DNA from: Lepiota brunneoincarnata
Taxonomy: Eukaryota > Basidiomycota > Agaricomycetes > Agaricales > Agaricaceae
Direction: 5' to 3'
DNA: 64,000 nt
Assembly (NCBI GenBank): GCA_023014365.1
Contig: JAEBUN010000011.1
Location: 1,116,001 to 1,180,000 of the forward strand
Positions 33,563 to 43,833 of the stretch are shown in pieces. Both the position numbers and the translations under genes were made by a program. The notes beneath the pieces are model-generated. The model was given only the letters and a program-made list of their open reading frames with translations, did not search any database and was not told where the DNA came from. Each line of letters starts with the position of its first letter. The first letter of the stretch is position 1.

Positions 33563-34932
33563 GGATCCTGAATCCATTTAGATCACATGATTTGTCAAAG
33601 AAGTAATGGATCAACTAATCATTTAAAATATTAACTCATTGGGACAGTTTTTTGACCCTCTGTCATTTTCCTTAACTCTGGTATTGGACAGGCCAAATCA
33701 ATACCAAATCAAGTGTGGGGATAACAGAAATTGTCATGTGACCTCTTCTATATCACATGATCATATTTAAATCACTTCAACCATCTTTTCTTCTTACCAT
33801 TATATCATAGAAGCTATATCTTTTACCTAGTGCTCTCAAGTCATATTTCTTCTTCAGAATGGCTATTCTCTGCAACAAACTCAGTCCAAACTGGTCTAGG
33901 AAAGAGTACCATTGAGCACATCATGAAAGAAGTTGATCAAGATAAGGAAAATAATAAAGGAGGACAAACCTCTATGCTACATATCTTCTCAGAATAAATA
34001 ATTAATAATTTACTAAATCACCTCTGGAAAGCTGGACAATGCTGTTCAAGCTATCCAATTCATCAAGCCCATCCTTCCTACTACTGTCACACTTCAAACA
34101 ATCTGAAATATGCCCAAGAAGAACAATTTCTGGTCTGTTATTAAGACTGAATGGTCTCCTCTTAAGAAGTAACACTGAATTGCTCACTTCAAATTGCCTA
34201 CAAGCACAAGGATTGGACAGTAAAAGTTGGAAAATGATATTATGCACAGATGAAACAAAAATCAATAAGCTTGGGTCATATAAAAAGATGTATAAGGGGG
34301 AAAGGACTCTTAGACAAGACTATTATTTCTACTGTTAAGCATGAAGGTGGTGATAACATTATGATATGGCAGGCTATAAGATGAAAAGGAGTAGGAATAC
34401 TAGTGGAGGTTGAGGGGATTATAGATGTAAAGCAGTACTCTGAGATTTTGGAGTATAGGATGGTGAACAGCTTTGAAACTTTGGAGATGGAGGAGGAAGA
34501 GTAGGTATTCTAGTAGAATAATGACCCAAAATACAAGTTTAAAAGGGTAATAGAGTAGTTTGAAGTTAACAATATGCAAATTCTACTATAGCCTGCACAA
34601 TCCCCTGACTCCAATTCCATTGAACACCTCTGGATATATCTGAAGGACTACATAGTTGAAGGGATATGAGAAACCACCTGAGGAAGTACATGAATTATAG
34701 GACAAGTTGGTAGTAAAGTGGAATAGGATTGCTGCAGAAAGGTGTCAAAAACTTATAGAAAGCATAACCAGAAGGCTCAAGGCAGTTATCAAGGCAAAAG
34801 GAGACTATACAATGTATTAATTAAGAAAATGATAGAGGGTCAAAAAACTGTCCCAATAAGTTAATATTTTAAATGATTAGTTGATCTATTACTTCTTTGA
34901 CAAATCATGTGATCTAAATGGATTCAGGATCC
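33563..34932 (+). mobile_element. Tc1/mariner (Fot/pogo-like size) DNA transposon relic
   Basis: 1370 bases bounded by inverted repeats of about 110 bases that begin GGATCCTGAATCC at each end and are flanked by TA on both sides, the duplication expected for this superfamily. The arms (33563-33675 and 34821-34932) differ only by a few transitions. A decayed transposase lies between them. CpG is absent. Confidence 0.85.
33790..34820 (+). pseudogene. Decayed Tc1-type DDE transposase
   Basis: Pieces in shifting frames show the family order. First a helix-turn-helix remnant, L-G-K-S-T-I-E-H-I-M-K-E-V. Then L-T-P-Q-T-I-x-N-like and K-L-D-N-A-V-Q-A-I-Q-F-I. Then the first catalytic block, S-W-K-M-I-L-C-T-D-E-T-K-I-N. 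Then the second, N-D-P-K-Y-K. Then the third, P-A-Q-S-P-D-S-N-S-I-E-H-L-W. Last comes the C-terminal R-R-L-K-A-V-I-K-A-K-G-D-Y-T-M-Y. Several stops replace Arg, Gln or Trp codons. The catalytic Asp, Asp and Glu/Asp positions can still be read, but the gene cannot make a full protein. Confidence 0.8.
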
Positions 34933-34934
34933 TA

Positions 34935-35912
34935 ATTGCTGGTAATGGACTACCAGAGGTTCTGAGTAATTCTGCACTCAATTGAGGAGTGAGTGGCAGC
35001 TCTAACTTTATTAAGACCTACCAGCTTGGATAGGTATCCAGGAAGATACCTTTATGCTCTAATAGGGCTTTATGGAGTTTACCATAGTGTAATATGTAGT
35101 GGTAGTTAACTTAGGAGGAGTAGTAAGCTGTTATTTTTAGTTCTCAAACTACAATGGCTAATACATTAATCATAAGATTTATCACATGATTCAGACTTAA
35201 AGTCACATTTAATATTAGATACCTTCATATTGTGGAGGTGACAACAAGAATACAAGTTTACTAGAGGAGGCATTTATAATAGCACCCAAATAGACAAATA
35301 ACTCAATAAGCATGTAGATTAAATCCCAGAAAAAAGAACACTTATCTGATGCTTCTAATCTCCAGCTAACCTATTTGAACTATCTAACAACTTAACAGCC
35401 CCTTCTACTATAGCCTTTTGTATCTTAACTAATACCTTTTTTGTAATAGGTATTTATCCTTATTTACCCAGTCACCCTATTTACTGCTAGCTGTCACATA
35501 TGTCACAGTAGTTCTTTTGCATCATACAATCCATGAATCATTCAGACTGATCCTAACTCATAAAAATACTCACCTTAAAACTAGCCAGTTTTATTTTTCC
35601 AATAAAATCCCTTCAGCTTTCCAGACACACATTTTATGACAATTATGTTGAAATCAGCTCAAGAAGGTGGACAGTGACAAGAGCATATATCTATGAAAGA
35701 CAACAATAGGATGATAAGAAAGTAGGTAAGGAGATAAATAAATTAGTAACTACTGGTAGGCTACACATGTATAGAATTTACCTACAATATGGTTCCTATG
35801 ACACAGTCAGGGGCAGTAGTGATTGGTATTCCACCAGTTTACTAGAAATGCTAATTCCAACAAAATGGAACAAGGTTCACTATATCAAATAAAGGTGCCA
35901 AAGTTTGGTTTA
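34935..35912. other. CpG-depleted filler between Tc1 relic and Gypsy-1
   Basis: AT-rich, CpG-free sequence without a coding frame. It ends in GTTTA (35908-35912), the left target-site duplication of Gypsy-1. Confidence 0.5.
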
Positions 35913-36610
35913 TGTTATGAACAGTCCAGACCGGGAGGAGCAAGAATTACTGTTCGACTTTACAAGATGGGTACAGGAGACTACAGACCAACTACGGGCA
36001 CAAGAATACGAAGACGAGGAAGGGGAATACTACACCGCCATGCAGGACCTGGCGAGAGAAGCAGGAATGGAGATAACCTTGGAGGATATATTGGAATACC
36101 CCGAGGACGAGGAAGATAACCATGGATCAACCGATCCAACCTCCGATACGGATGGAAGCACCGAGAGAATGGAGAGCGAGAATGGAGAAGACTCCATGGA
36201 GATACAATCGGGAGAAGGAGATTATGAGTCAGAGGAAAGCGATGGAACATCGCACAGCAGTAGCGAGAGTACTGACTCATTGTAATATAAATAACGCTAG
36301 GATGCCATCAGCCAGGATGTGCATCATGGTCAGGACTGCGCACGACCAGTAGAACAGCCAAGTAACCTATAACGAGTATATAGCATCTCATAGGTATATA
36401 AGGCCTGTACAAGTAGAGATTAAAGCCTCAAGCTTTAATCTTGTTAACAGCGGTCGTTTACCTCTCTGCCTTAACTTGGCGTCTTCCCTCGTTACCTCAT
36501 TGAGCGCGATCCACTAAGCTCTATAAGGCCAACCGTCTCGGACACCTTGTAGAGTGATTGAAGGCCGTCTCCAGTTATCCTCGGATACAGAAGGAGCACG
36601 GATCATAACA
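35913..36610 (+). repeat. Gypsy-1 5' LTR
   Basis: Starts TGTTATGA and ends TCATAACA, a perfect eight-base inverted terminus. A TATA box TATATAAGG lies at 36395-36403, and the predicted RNA start is near 36430. An ATG at base 4 opens a 123-codon acidic frame ending at 36285, the same frame that closes the long 3' ORF of the element. Confidence 0.95.
36395..36403 (+). promoter_or_regulatory. Gypsy-1 LTR TATA box
   Basis: TATATAAGG, 26 bases ahead of the 12-base segment that matches the primer-binding site. The identical nonamer sits 24 bases ahead of the equivalent segment in Gypsy-2. Confidence 0.7.
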
Positions 36611-36612
36611 TT

Positions 36613-36624
36613 AGATTAAAGCTT
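36613..36624 (+). other. Gypsy-1 self-priming primer-binding site
   Basis: AGATTAAAGCTT begins two bases after the 5' LTR and is the exact reverse complement of AAGCTTTAATCT at 36430-36441, the predicted first bases of the transcript. Tf1 and sushi-type elements prime cDNA by folding their own RNA 5' end onto such a site instead of using a tRNA. Confidence 0.75.
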
Positions 36625-36654
36625 CCTTTGGACAACCTCCATCGTACACCCCGT

Positions 36655-36765
36655 GGTATCGGTACGCCTTGTCGCTACCCTTCCACACCGGCAGACGATA
36701 CGCTTTATCGCTATCCGAGTGCCAACCGTATCTGACGACACGCCTTGTCGCTGTCCGGTGATACA
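36655..36765. repeat. Gypsy-1 leader short repeats
   Basis: Three diverged copies of a motif like ACGCCTTGTCGCTATCC (about 36665, 36700 and 36741) in the untranslated leader, spaced 35-41 bases. A second tandem repeat follows inside gag, coding for two copies of V-D-W-D-N-A-P-x-S-V-V-Y. Confidence 0.55.
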
Positions 36766-36800
36766 CCCCCGTAGAGCAGGCCACCATACCCTCTGCACCC

Positions 36801-38662
36801 TTGGTCAGACGCACCGAAAGCGTTGATAGGTCATCCACACCTTTAAGTGTTGATTGGGATAACGCACCCGTAAGCGTTGTATACAGGTCATCCGCACCTT
36901 CAAGCGTCGATTGGGATAACGCACCCGCAAGCGTTGTTTATTCACCCTCACCTTCACCTTCGACTTCTTCCCTCTTCACCCTGTCTACAAACCGAAACGA
37001 CCCCCTTGCCACCGACTACGAAGAATCCAACAGTTCTGACTGGTCGACAACCAACTCCGAACCCGACTTCACACCCCCTCCACCACGAACCCTAAAAAGA
37101 AAACAAAACCTATACCCCTCACTCGTTCACCCTCTGGTTCCGCACCATACCCTACACAACCCACCGAGAGAGTTCAACGTCGAACAGAAGACCCAGGATA
37201 CCCAGCACCCCCAGCATCAGTTCTTCAATCCCTACCTAAACAACCACCACCTGAAAGAACTGCCACCTCTACCCGCTCAAAGCTCGGGGAGCCGATTCAT
37301 AGAACATCTACCCCATCCTCCGGTCCTCAACCCTCAACAAGTACAAGAACTAGCGACAACACTTCGCAACAGAAACCCCCAAGAACATTCTCACCCCTCG
37401 CATCACCACTTGGATCACCGGTACACTCACCGCGTCGATCCAGTTCCCCTGTACAATCCGAATCATCCGAAGTTAGCCCCACTACCGGGTCTATTCACAC
37501 TTCCGACGAGGAATCCACAACCTCTGACATTAACAATATGGCCTCCTCCGCAAAAATCAATACACCCCCAACCTTTAATGGAGAGACCGACTACTTCCGC
37601 CTCTGGAAGGATGCAGTACAACTATACATCGATGCAAAGCCAGGAGCCTTTCCCGATGACAAGACCAAGATACAATTCGCCCTTTCATACATGTCCACCG
37701 GCCCCGCCGCAACATGGAGAGGAGCATTCTTGGAATCGAACAAAGAACTTGATGGAAGCCAGACCCTTCCGACATGGAAGAAATTTCTCGAAGGACTCGA
37801 TACATCCTTCGCCCCAAACAATGTCCCCGCCGATGCAATGGACAGAATCCGCCACCTCAAACAGAATGGACGATATATCGATGATTACATATCCCAGTTC
37901 CAGATACTCGCCTATCAGGCCGACCTTGGAGATGGAGTGGCGGCGGTCAACTATTTCAAGAACGGGCTGGATCGCCCCGTCGCAATCAAGACAATTAGCC
38001 TCAATCCAGGAAACAAACTCAGCGACTGGTTCAAGCAAGCTCGAACAGCATATCAAATACTACAAACTCAACGCGACTATATGCAAACTCGAGGAACTCC
38101 CTCGTTTCCAACGACTTCGCGCACTCGCCCATTTAAAGGGAAAAGAAATGCTTTTACGCGCCGTGGCCCACTGCCCTATCAAGCAACAGACCCTAACGCA
38201 ATGGATATTGACCAACTCGCCGAAGCAGTCTACAACCTCGACTTTGAGGACGAGCCAGATCTACTCGCCGAGGAAGCTGATGAAGACGAGGAAACCGAAG
38301 AAGACAGACTCCACCAGTTGGTACAAGAACGCACCCGCGAAGCCCTCAATGCAATCCTCACGGACGCCCAAAGAAAGGATCTCAAAGAAAGGAGATGCTT
38401 CAACTGCCGCAAGACTGGACACTTCGCCCGCGAATGCCCCACCAAGAAGACAATATATCGCCGATCCGAATTACCCCGCAATTTGGATGCCAGAAACCGG
38501 TCAAATGCGATATCCAGAAGAAGACAAGCAAGCTACAGGAAAAAGAACTCGCTATACAACATACTAGAAGATGCAACCGACGAAGAAGTCGAGGACATCT
38601 ACGAACATTTTGCAAATGAATCCAACCACCCAGATGCCCCTCTGGTTAAGGATTTTGCCTAA
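36801..38662 (+). CDS. Gypsy-1 Gag polyprotein
   Basis: The N-terminal 120 codons (from 36801) are Ser/Pro-rich with the duplicated V-D-W-D-N-A-P unit. At about 37183-37186 the frame moves to that of the capsid part, which is open upstream of its own Met at 37538; two surplus A bases would join them. The capsid domain starts P-P-T-F-N-G-E-T-D-Y-F-R-L-W and contains the Y-I-D-D-Y-I-S-Q-F helix of retrotransposon Gag. A CCHC knuckle C-F-N-C-R-K-T-G-H-F-A-R-E-C lies near residue 285 of the 374-codon downstream frame. The long frame continuing past 37540 in the original phase is a shadow. Gag assembles the cytoplasmic particle and binds the RNA. Confidence 0.85.
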
Positions 38663-38739
38663 GGAGACTAGCCACCACGTCTAGCCCTCCACAAAGACCT
38701 CCTTCCCTTTCCTATTCACAAAATGATATTAATGTTGTA

Positions 38740-39366
38740 AAGTTACAGGAATCGTCAGCACGCGTAATACATCTACCCTGTCGAATCCGAAAACACAAGT
38801 TCACTAAGGAAGGACCCGAAAGCGTGGAACTACTCGCCCTACTCGACTCAGGAGCAGCAGGAAACTTCATTGACCCCGGAATGGTCAAACAACATTCATT
38901 CAAAACGACACCCCTCGATCGACCCATCGAAGTACGAAATGCCGATGGATCTGTTAACGAAAATGGAACAGCCACCCACTACACGACCCTCAACCTAACG
39001 GTTAACGGGAAGAATATGGAGATCAAACCAAAAGTAGTCTCCCTCGGAAGCCCAAGACTCATCCTTGGATTCCCTTGGCTTGCAGAACACAACCCAGACA
39101 TCGACTGGGATGCCAAACAACTACGCTGGAGAAACGAACGTTGGGACAACACTATATTCCGAGAACTCATCCAATCCATGGAACCCGATTGGATCTACAA
39201 CGACCAACTCAACCACATCTCCACACTAGAGCCCACAAGCTTCGAAGAAATCAACTTCAAAGCCTCCGCAGTCACAATTCCTCGCCGTACAACACGGAGA
39301 AAAGAAAAACGACGACCCAAGAAAAGTCGTACCCACGGAATTCCACGAATACCTCCCAGTATTTAG
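38740..39366 (+). CDS. Gypsy-1 aspartic protease segment of pol
   Basis: The frame contains [11 protein letters not shown], the catalytic Asp-Ser-Gly of retropepsins with the usual hydrophobic flank, and later L-I-L-G-F-P-W-L, the second conserved block. It terminates early at 39366 because of a one-base surplus in a run of five A at 39305-39309; the next frame carries straight on with V-V-P-T-E-F-H-E-Y into the RT. The protease processes Gag and Pol. Confidence 0.85.
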   Translation, partial: KLQESSARVIHLPCRIRKHKFTKEGPESVELLALLDSGAAGNFIDPGMVKQHSFKTTPLDRPIEVRNADGSVNENGTATHYTTLNLTVNGKNMEIKPKVVSLGSPRLILGFPWLAEHNPDIDWDAKQLRWRNERWDNTIFRELIQSMEPDWIYNDQLNHISTLEPTSFEEINFKASAVTIPRRTTRRKEKRRPKKSRTHGIPRIPPSI

Positions 39367-40880
39367 CAAGAAACAAGCCGAACGATTCCCCCCACAACGA
39401 CCATGGGATCACAAAATTGAACTCAAGGAATCATTCAAACCAATTGCCATGAAGTCCTACCGACTCTCCCTCAATGAAGAAAAGGAACTCGACACGTTCC
39501 TAGAAGAAAACCTTCAAAAGGGATACATTCGACCATCCGAATCGCCAATGGCATCACCTTTCTTCTTCGTAGGAAAGAAAGATGGAAAACTACGCCCCTG
39601 TCAAGACTACAGGTACCTCAACGAGCATACCGTAAAAAATGCATACAACCTCCCCCTCATCTCTCATATCCTCGACAAACTCCGAGGATCAAAGTACTTT
39701 ACCAAACTCGACGTACGAGCAGGATACAACAACATCCGCATACGCAAAGGAGATGAATGGAAAGGAGCCTTCAGGACACCCCGAGGATTATTCGAACCCA
39801 CGGTTATGTTCTTTGGAATGTGTAACTCCCCAGCAACATTCCAAACCATGATGGACTCATTATTTCGAAAACTCATCGACAATGGAGGAGTAATCGTTTA
39901 CATGGACGACATCCTCATTCACGCAAAAACAAAACAAGAACTTCGACGCCTCACAAGAGAAGTACTCAAGATACTCAAGGACAACGATCTATACCTCAAA
40001 ACCGAGAAATGCGAATTCGAACGACAACGACTCGAATATCTAGGAGTTATTATCACTCCCGACTCAGTTTCGATGGACCCAGCAAAGCTCAAAGGCATCG
40101 CTGAATGGCCAACACCAACTACCCCGCGCGACGTACGAAAATTCATAGGGATTTTGCAACTTCTATCGAAAATTCATACACCAATACGCCACATGGGCAA
40201 AACCTCTCAACGCCCTAATGTCCAAAACCAAGAAATTCGAATGGACAGAAGAATGCCAAAACGCCTTCGATACTCTCAAGAGGAAATTCCAAAGCGAACC
40301 GGTATTAATGGTCCCCGACCGAGACAAACCCTTCGAAATCGAATGCGACGCATCACTATTTGCATCAGGAGCAGTCCTACTTCAACGCGACAACAATGGA
40401 GTTAAACACCCAGTCGCATACTTCTCGAAAGGATTCTCACCAGCCGAACGCAACTATCATTGCTCCGAACAGGAACTCTTCGCCATTATCCGAGCACTCA
40501 AAGAATGGCGCCACCACATAGAAGGATCATCACACAAGACCATCGTATGGTCAGATCACGACAACCTTCGCCGCTGGAGAAAACCTGAAGACCTCAGCAG
40601 AAGACAAGCCCGATGGATTGCCTACATGCAACGATTTGACATCGAAATCCGACATATCCCTGGAAAGAAAAATGGACCAGCAGATGCCCTTTCCAGACGA
40701 CCCGATCATGAACCCAAGACAAGAGACAACAAACAGGTCGTTGCACTCCCTGACAAATTCTTCACCCCAGAACAGCCACAACATATCCATATTATCGACG
40801 AAAATACTAAACAGGAAATAAAAGAGCTGTGGAAGAAAAAGAAACAGACCGACATCGCCCAAGAAGACGACTCAGGACAC
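39310..40880 (+). CDS. Gypsy-1 reverse transcriptase and RNase H
   Basis: RT blocks in order: [37 protein letters not shown], and the catalytic Y-M-D-D-I (about 39900). The frame breaks at 40151 (GGG-A-TTTT). RNase H then begins F-E-W-T-E-E-C-Q, with F-E-I-E-C-D-A-S as its first Asp block, then E-Q-E-L-F-A-I and D-H-D-N-L, and ends in the [10 protein letters not shown] tether. A second break lies at about 40877. All catalytic residues seem present, so only the frame breaks argue against activity. Confidence 0.9.
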
Positions 40881-42322
40881 CCACGTGTTCAAGGGAAAAC
40901 TATTTATACCACAAGATTTACACCTCAGACGCCGCTTACTGCAAAGAGTACACGACTCACCCATCCGCAGGACACCCTGGAATCGCAGAAACAACTAGAA
41001 AACTCCAGGAATACGCCTACTGGCCCGGGATGCGATCATTTGTCAAAAACTACGTCAAAGGATGTGGCGCTTGCCAACAATACAAGATCAATCGCCACCC
41101 CCTAAAACCACCGCTTCAACCTATCCCTGGACCCCGTTCTACCCGTCCATTCTCGAACATCTCGATGGATCTTATCACAGACCTACCCCCGGACGGACCC
41201 CATGATTCTATACTGGTCGTGGTCGACCAGCTTACGAAGGGGATAATTCTAGAACCTACTGCGAAAACCGCCAACGCGGACAAGATCGCCGAAATTCTTA
41301 TCAAACGGCTATTCTCTAGATTTGGCCTTCCCGAGAAAGTTCTCAGTGATCGCGACCCCAGATTCGCTGCCAAATCCATGAAAGAATTCTACAAACAACT
41401 CGGAATCGAACAAGCACTCTCTACCGCCTACCACCCCCAGACAGACGGACAAACAGAGCGATTCAATCAAGAAATAGAACTCTACCTTGGCATCTATTGC
41501 TCATCGAACCCGAACAAATGGGTAAAGGCACTCCCACTCCTGGAATACGTCCACAACTCGAAAACACATGCCGAACACCAACATACCCCATTTGAACTCC
41601 TCTATGGATCAAGCCCCAAAGGATTTCCGACCTCCGAGGAGCCAACGAACATTCCAGCAATAGGAGAGAAGTTTAAATACCTCGCCAAGATACGCCAAGA
41701 AGCCCAAGCTGCGCATGAACAAGCCAGACTAAAAATGGCTGCAAGATATAACCGGCCAGATATCAATCTAAAAGTTGGACAGAAGGTTTGGCTCGACAAC
41801 CGCAACCTCCCAATTCAGTACGCCTCAAAGAAACTGGCCCAACGCCGAGAAGGTCCCTTCACCATAACAAGAAAACTCGGACCTGTTACCTACGAACTAA
41901 AATTACCCATCAAATGGAAGATCCACAACAAGTTTCATGCGAGCCTCCTAATGCCTGCAGAAGAGAACGACACACATGGGGAATACAACACAGCCCCACC
42001 ACCCGACCTTGTAAATGGAGAAGAAGAATACGAGGTCGAGTCAATACTGCGCCACAGAAAATTCCGGAACAAGTATCAATTCCTAGTCAGATGGAAAGGA
42101 TACCTTCCCACTGAGGATTCCTGGGAGCCAGAAGCAAACCTGGAGAACGCCAAGGAAGTCATTGAAGAATATAAAAGGGCCCACAAATTAGACAACCCCA
42201 CCAATGACCCAACCACCCAACACTCGAGCAACCACTCCAGACCTCCCAGAGCCAGACAACGATGGACGCCTTCTCATCCGGGAAAGAATCATATCCCTGG
42301 CGAACCGCGTCGAAGGAAATAG
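40881..42322 (+). CDS. Gypsy-1 integrase with C-terminal chromodomain
   Basis: After a break at 40963 the frame runs Y-W-P-G-M-R-S-F-V-K-N-Y-V-K-G-C-G-A-C, the end of the H2C2 zinc domain. The catalytic core follows with S-M-D-L-I (first Asp), S-D-R-D-P-R-F (second Asp) and T-E-R-F-N-Q-E (Glu). The GPY-like region (R-R-E-G-P-F-T-I) comes next, and a chromodomain, E-V-E-S-I-L-R-H-R to W-K-G-Y-L-P-T-E-D-S-W-E-P, ends near residue 440. Chromodomains on Gypsy integrases direct insertion to particular chromatin marks. The last 50 residues are Pro/Asn-rich and overlap the next frame. Confidence 0.9.
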
Positions 42323-43418
42323 CCAACCTAACCCTGCCACCGATACCGCTGACGACCAACCAGACAGGACCAACAGTCCTTATATCATCCGGCATACCTT
42401 CCTTCCCTCCAACCAACCCGAGATACGATCCATCCTTCTACACGAAGTTCCCTTTCATATTACCGGAACCCATCTTAAACGCAGTCCAGCGATGGTACCC
42501 CTGGTCGACACCTGCTGGAAGACATTTACTGCTCTTCTGTATCACAAGCGCCTCGTCCACGACCGAGCAACAGAATTCGAAGAACTATGCGCCACTATTC
42601 TTTCTAGCGCAACAGAGGAACAGGACCGCAATACCATTTCTGCCATGCTATCAACCGCTCTCACCGAATTCCCGTTCGAGAGTCCGATCCCAAGCCCGAG
42701 CAATGGAAGCAGAAGTCAGGACCGCCCTATCCTACCTATCGGGACCACCACCCAACCTTCCAACCCTCCCATGGTGGATACGAGTAACCAACCATCAAGT
42801 GTTGTACAAGCTATATCTGCTTCTAATGACGCCCCCATCGGGACTACCACCACTCACTTATCCACCACCCGAACTCGCTGCAATTGCTGCCGTCGATTCG
42901 GCCATATCAAGGCAGGATGCCCGCGCTACCAATGTCGATATTGTCGAAAGATTGCCCCAGGCCATTACGAGAAGCACTGCGAGAGAAACCCTTACCAGCA
43001 TCAACCCGCAAGTATGGTACCTGGCCTGTATCGCCGCCCACGAGGAATACCAAGCAGAGCTCGATCCCTCACACGCGAAACCACAAACAACAATATTCGA
43101 CACATTGTTGCAAGCACCGAGCAGCGCCCCGCTTCAGCCAGACCCCTCCGCACCCGAATTCAAAATGCCCCCGTCGTCATTCCGACCACCAACGCCACCA
43201 CCACATCTGCTAGTGGAAGCCACCGACTTCCTGAATCGATCCTTCGGCACACCCGCCACCATTCACTCCAGAGAACCCATCGTCATCGACCTCACCCAAG
43301 ACCCGCCATCCCCAGACCACCAAGCTACCGAAGCGACTCCCCAGAACCCGACCCATACTTCGACTGGGACCCCATCGCCGAATCAAACATTACAGGAGAG
43401 CCTGTCGGACTATACTGA
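42204..43418 (+). CDS. Gypsy-1 3' ORF with double CCHC knuckle
   Basis: 404 open codons overlapping the integrase end. A predicted helical segment (A-L-L-Y-H-K-R-L-V-H-D-R-A-T-E-F-E-E-L) precedes a Ser/Pro/Thr-rich linker and two Cys/His knuckles, C-N-C-C-R-R-F-G-H-I-K-A-G-C and C-R-Y-C-R-K-I-A-P-G-H-Y-E-K-H-C. Gypsy-2 has the same order (helix, linker, C-x2-C-x3-G-H-x4-C, second knuckle with A-P-G/P-Q-G-H-Y), fused to its integrase in one frame. The conserved order in two diverged elements makes this frame very likely real. The role is unknown; nucleic-acid binding is the simplest guess. Confidence 0.7.
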   Translation: MTQPPNTRATTPDLPEPDNDGRLLIRERIISLANRVEGNSQPNPATDTADDQPDRTNSPYIIRHTFLPSNQPEIRSILLHEVPFHITGTHLKRSPAMVPLVDTCWKTFTALLYHKRLVHDRATEFEELCATILSSATEEQDRNTISAMLSTALTEFPFESPIPSPSNGSRSQDRPILPIGTTTQPSNPPMVDTSNQPSSVVQAISASNDAPIGTTTTHLSTTRTRCNCCRRFGHIKAGCPRYQCRYCRKIAPGHYEKHCERNPYQHQPASMVPGLYRRPRGIPSRARSLTRETTNNNIRHIVASTEQRPASARPLRTRIQNAPVVIPTTNATTTSASGSHRLPESILRHTRHHSLQRTHRHRPHPRPAIPRPPSYRSDSPEPDPYFDWDPIAESNITGEPVGLY

Positions 43419-43833
43419 GGATATGTCTGATGAGGACATCAGACCTTACGAAGGGGATAATGTTATGAACAGTCCAGACCGGGAGGAACAAGAATTACTG
43501 TTCGACTTTACAAGATGGGTACAGGAGACTACAGACCAACTACGGGCACAAGAATACGAAGACGAGGAAGGGGAATACTACACCGCCATGCAGGACCTGG
43601 CGAGAGAAGCAGGAATGGAGATAACCTTGGAGGATATATTGGAATACCCCGAGGACGAGGAAGATAACCATGGATCAACCGATCCAACCTCCGATACGGA
43701 TGGAAGCACCGAGAGAATGGAGAGCGAGAATGGAGAAGACTCCATGGAGATACAATCGGGAGAAGGAGATTATGAGTCAGAGGAAAGCGATGGAACATCG
43801 CACAGCAGTAGCGAGAGTACTGACTCATTGTAA
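42262..43833 (+). CDS. Gypsy-1 overlapping ORF that ends inside the 3' LTR
   Basis: 523 open codons in a frame different from that of the CCHC ORF, overlapping it for 1.15 kb. It crosses the LTR border at 43461 (N-V-M-N-S-P-D-R-E-E) and its last 123 codons are the LTR-encoded acidic domain. Before the border it has E-P-I-V-I-D-L-T-Q-D, which looks like a SUMO-interacting motif, and D-M-S-D-E-D-I-R. The region is C-rich and T-poor, which lowers the chance of stops, so part of the N-terminal half may be open by chance. Alternatively a surplus base could have split one ORF into this pair. Confidence 0.5.
   Translation: MDAFSSGKESYPWRTASKEIANLTLPPIPLTTNQTGPTVLISSGIPSFPPTNPRYDPSFYTKFPFILPEPILNAVQRWYPWSTPAGRHLLLFCITSASSTTEQQNSKNYAPLFFLAQQRNRTAIPFLPCYQPLSPNSRSRVRSQARAMEAEVRTALSYLSGPPPNLPTLPWWIRVTNHQVLYKLYLLLMTPPSGLPPLTYPPPELAAIAAVDSAISRQDARATNVDIVERLPQAITRSTARETLTSINPQVWYLACIAAHEEYQAELDPSHAKPQTTIFDTLLQAPSSAPLQPDPSAPEFKMPPSSFRPPTPPPHLLVEATDFLNRSFGTPATIHSREPIVIDLTQDPPSPDHQATEATPQNPTHTSTGTPSPNQTLQESLSDYTEDMSDEDIRPYEGDNVMNSPDREEQELLFDFTRWVQETTDQLRAQEYEDEEGEYYTAMQDLAREAGMEITLEDILEYPEDEEDNHGSTDPTSDTDGSTERMESENGEDSMEIQSGEGDYESEESDGTSHSSSESTDSL

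Noticed and set aside
35916..36285. 123-codon ORF in the 5' LTR as an independent host gene
   Set aside because: It is the LTR copy of the C-terminus of the element's 3' ORF, without its own promoter upstream.
37540..38567. Second long frame through the Gypsy-1 capsid region (continuation of the 36801 frame)
   Set aside because: It lacks the Gag motifs, which lie in the other frame; it is open because the sequence is C-rich and T-poor.
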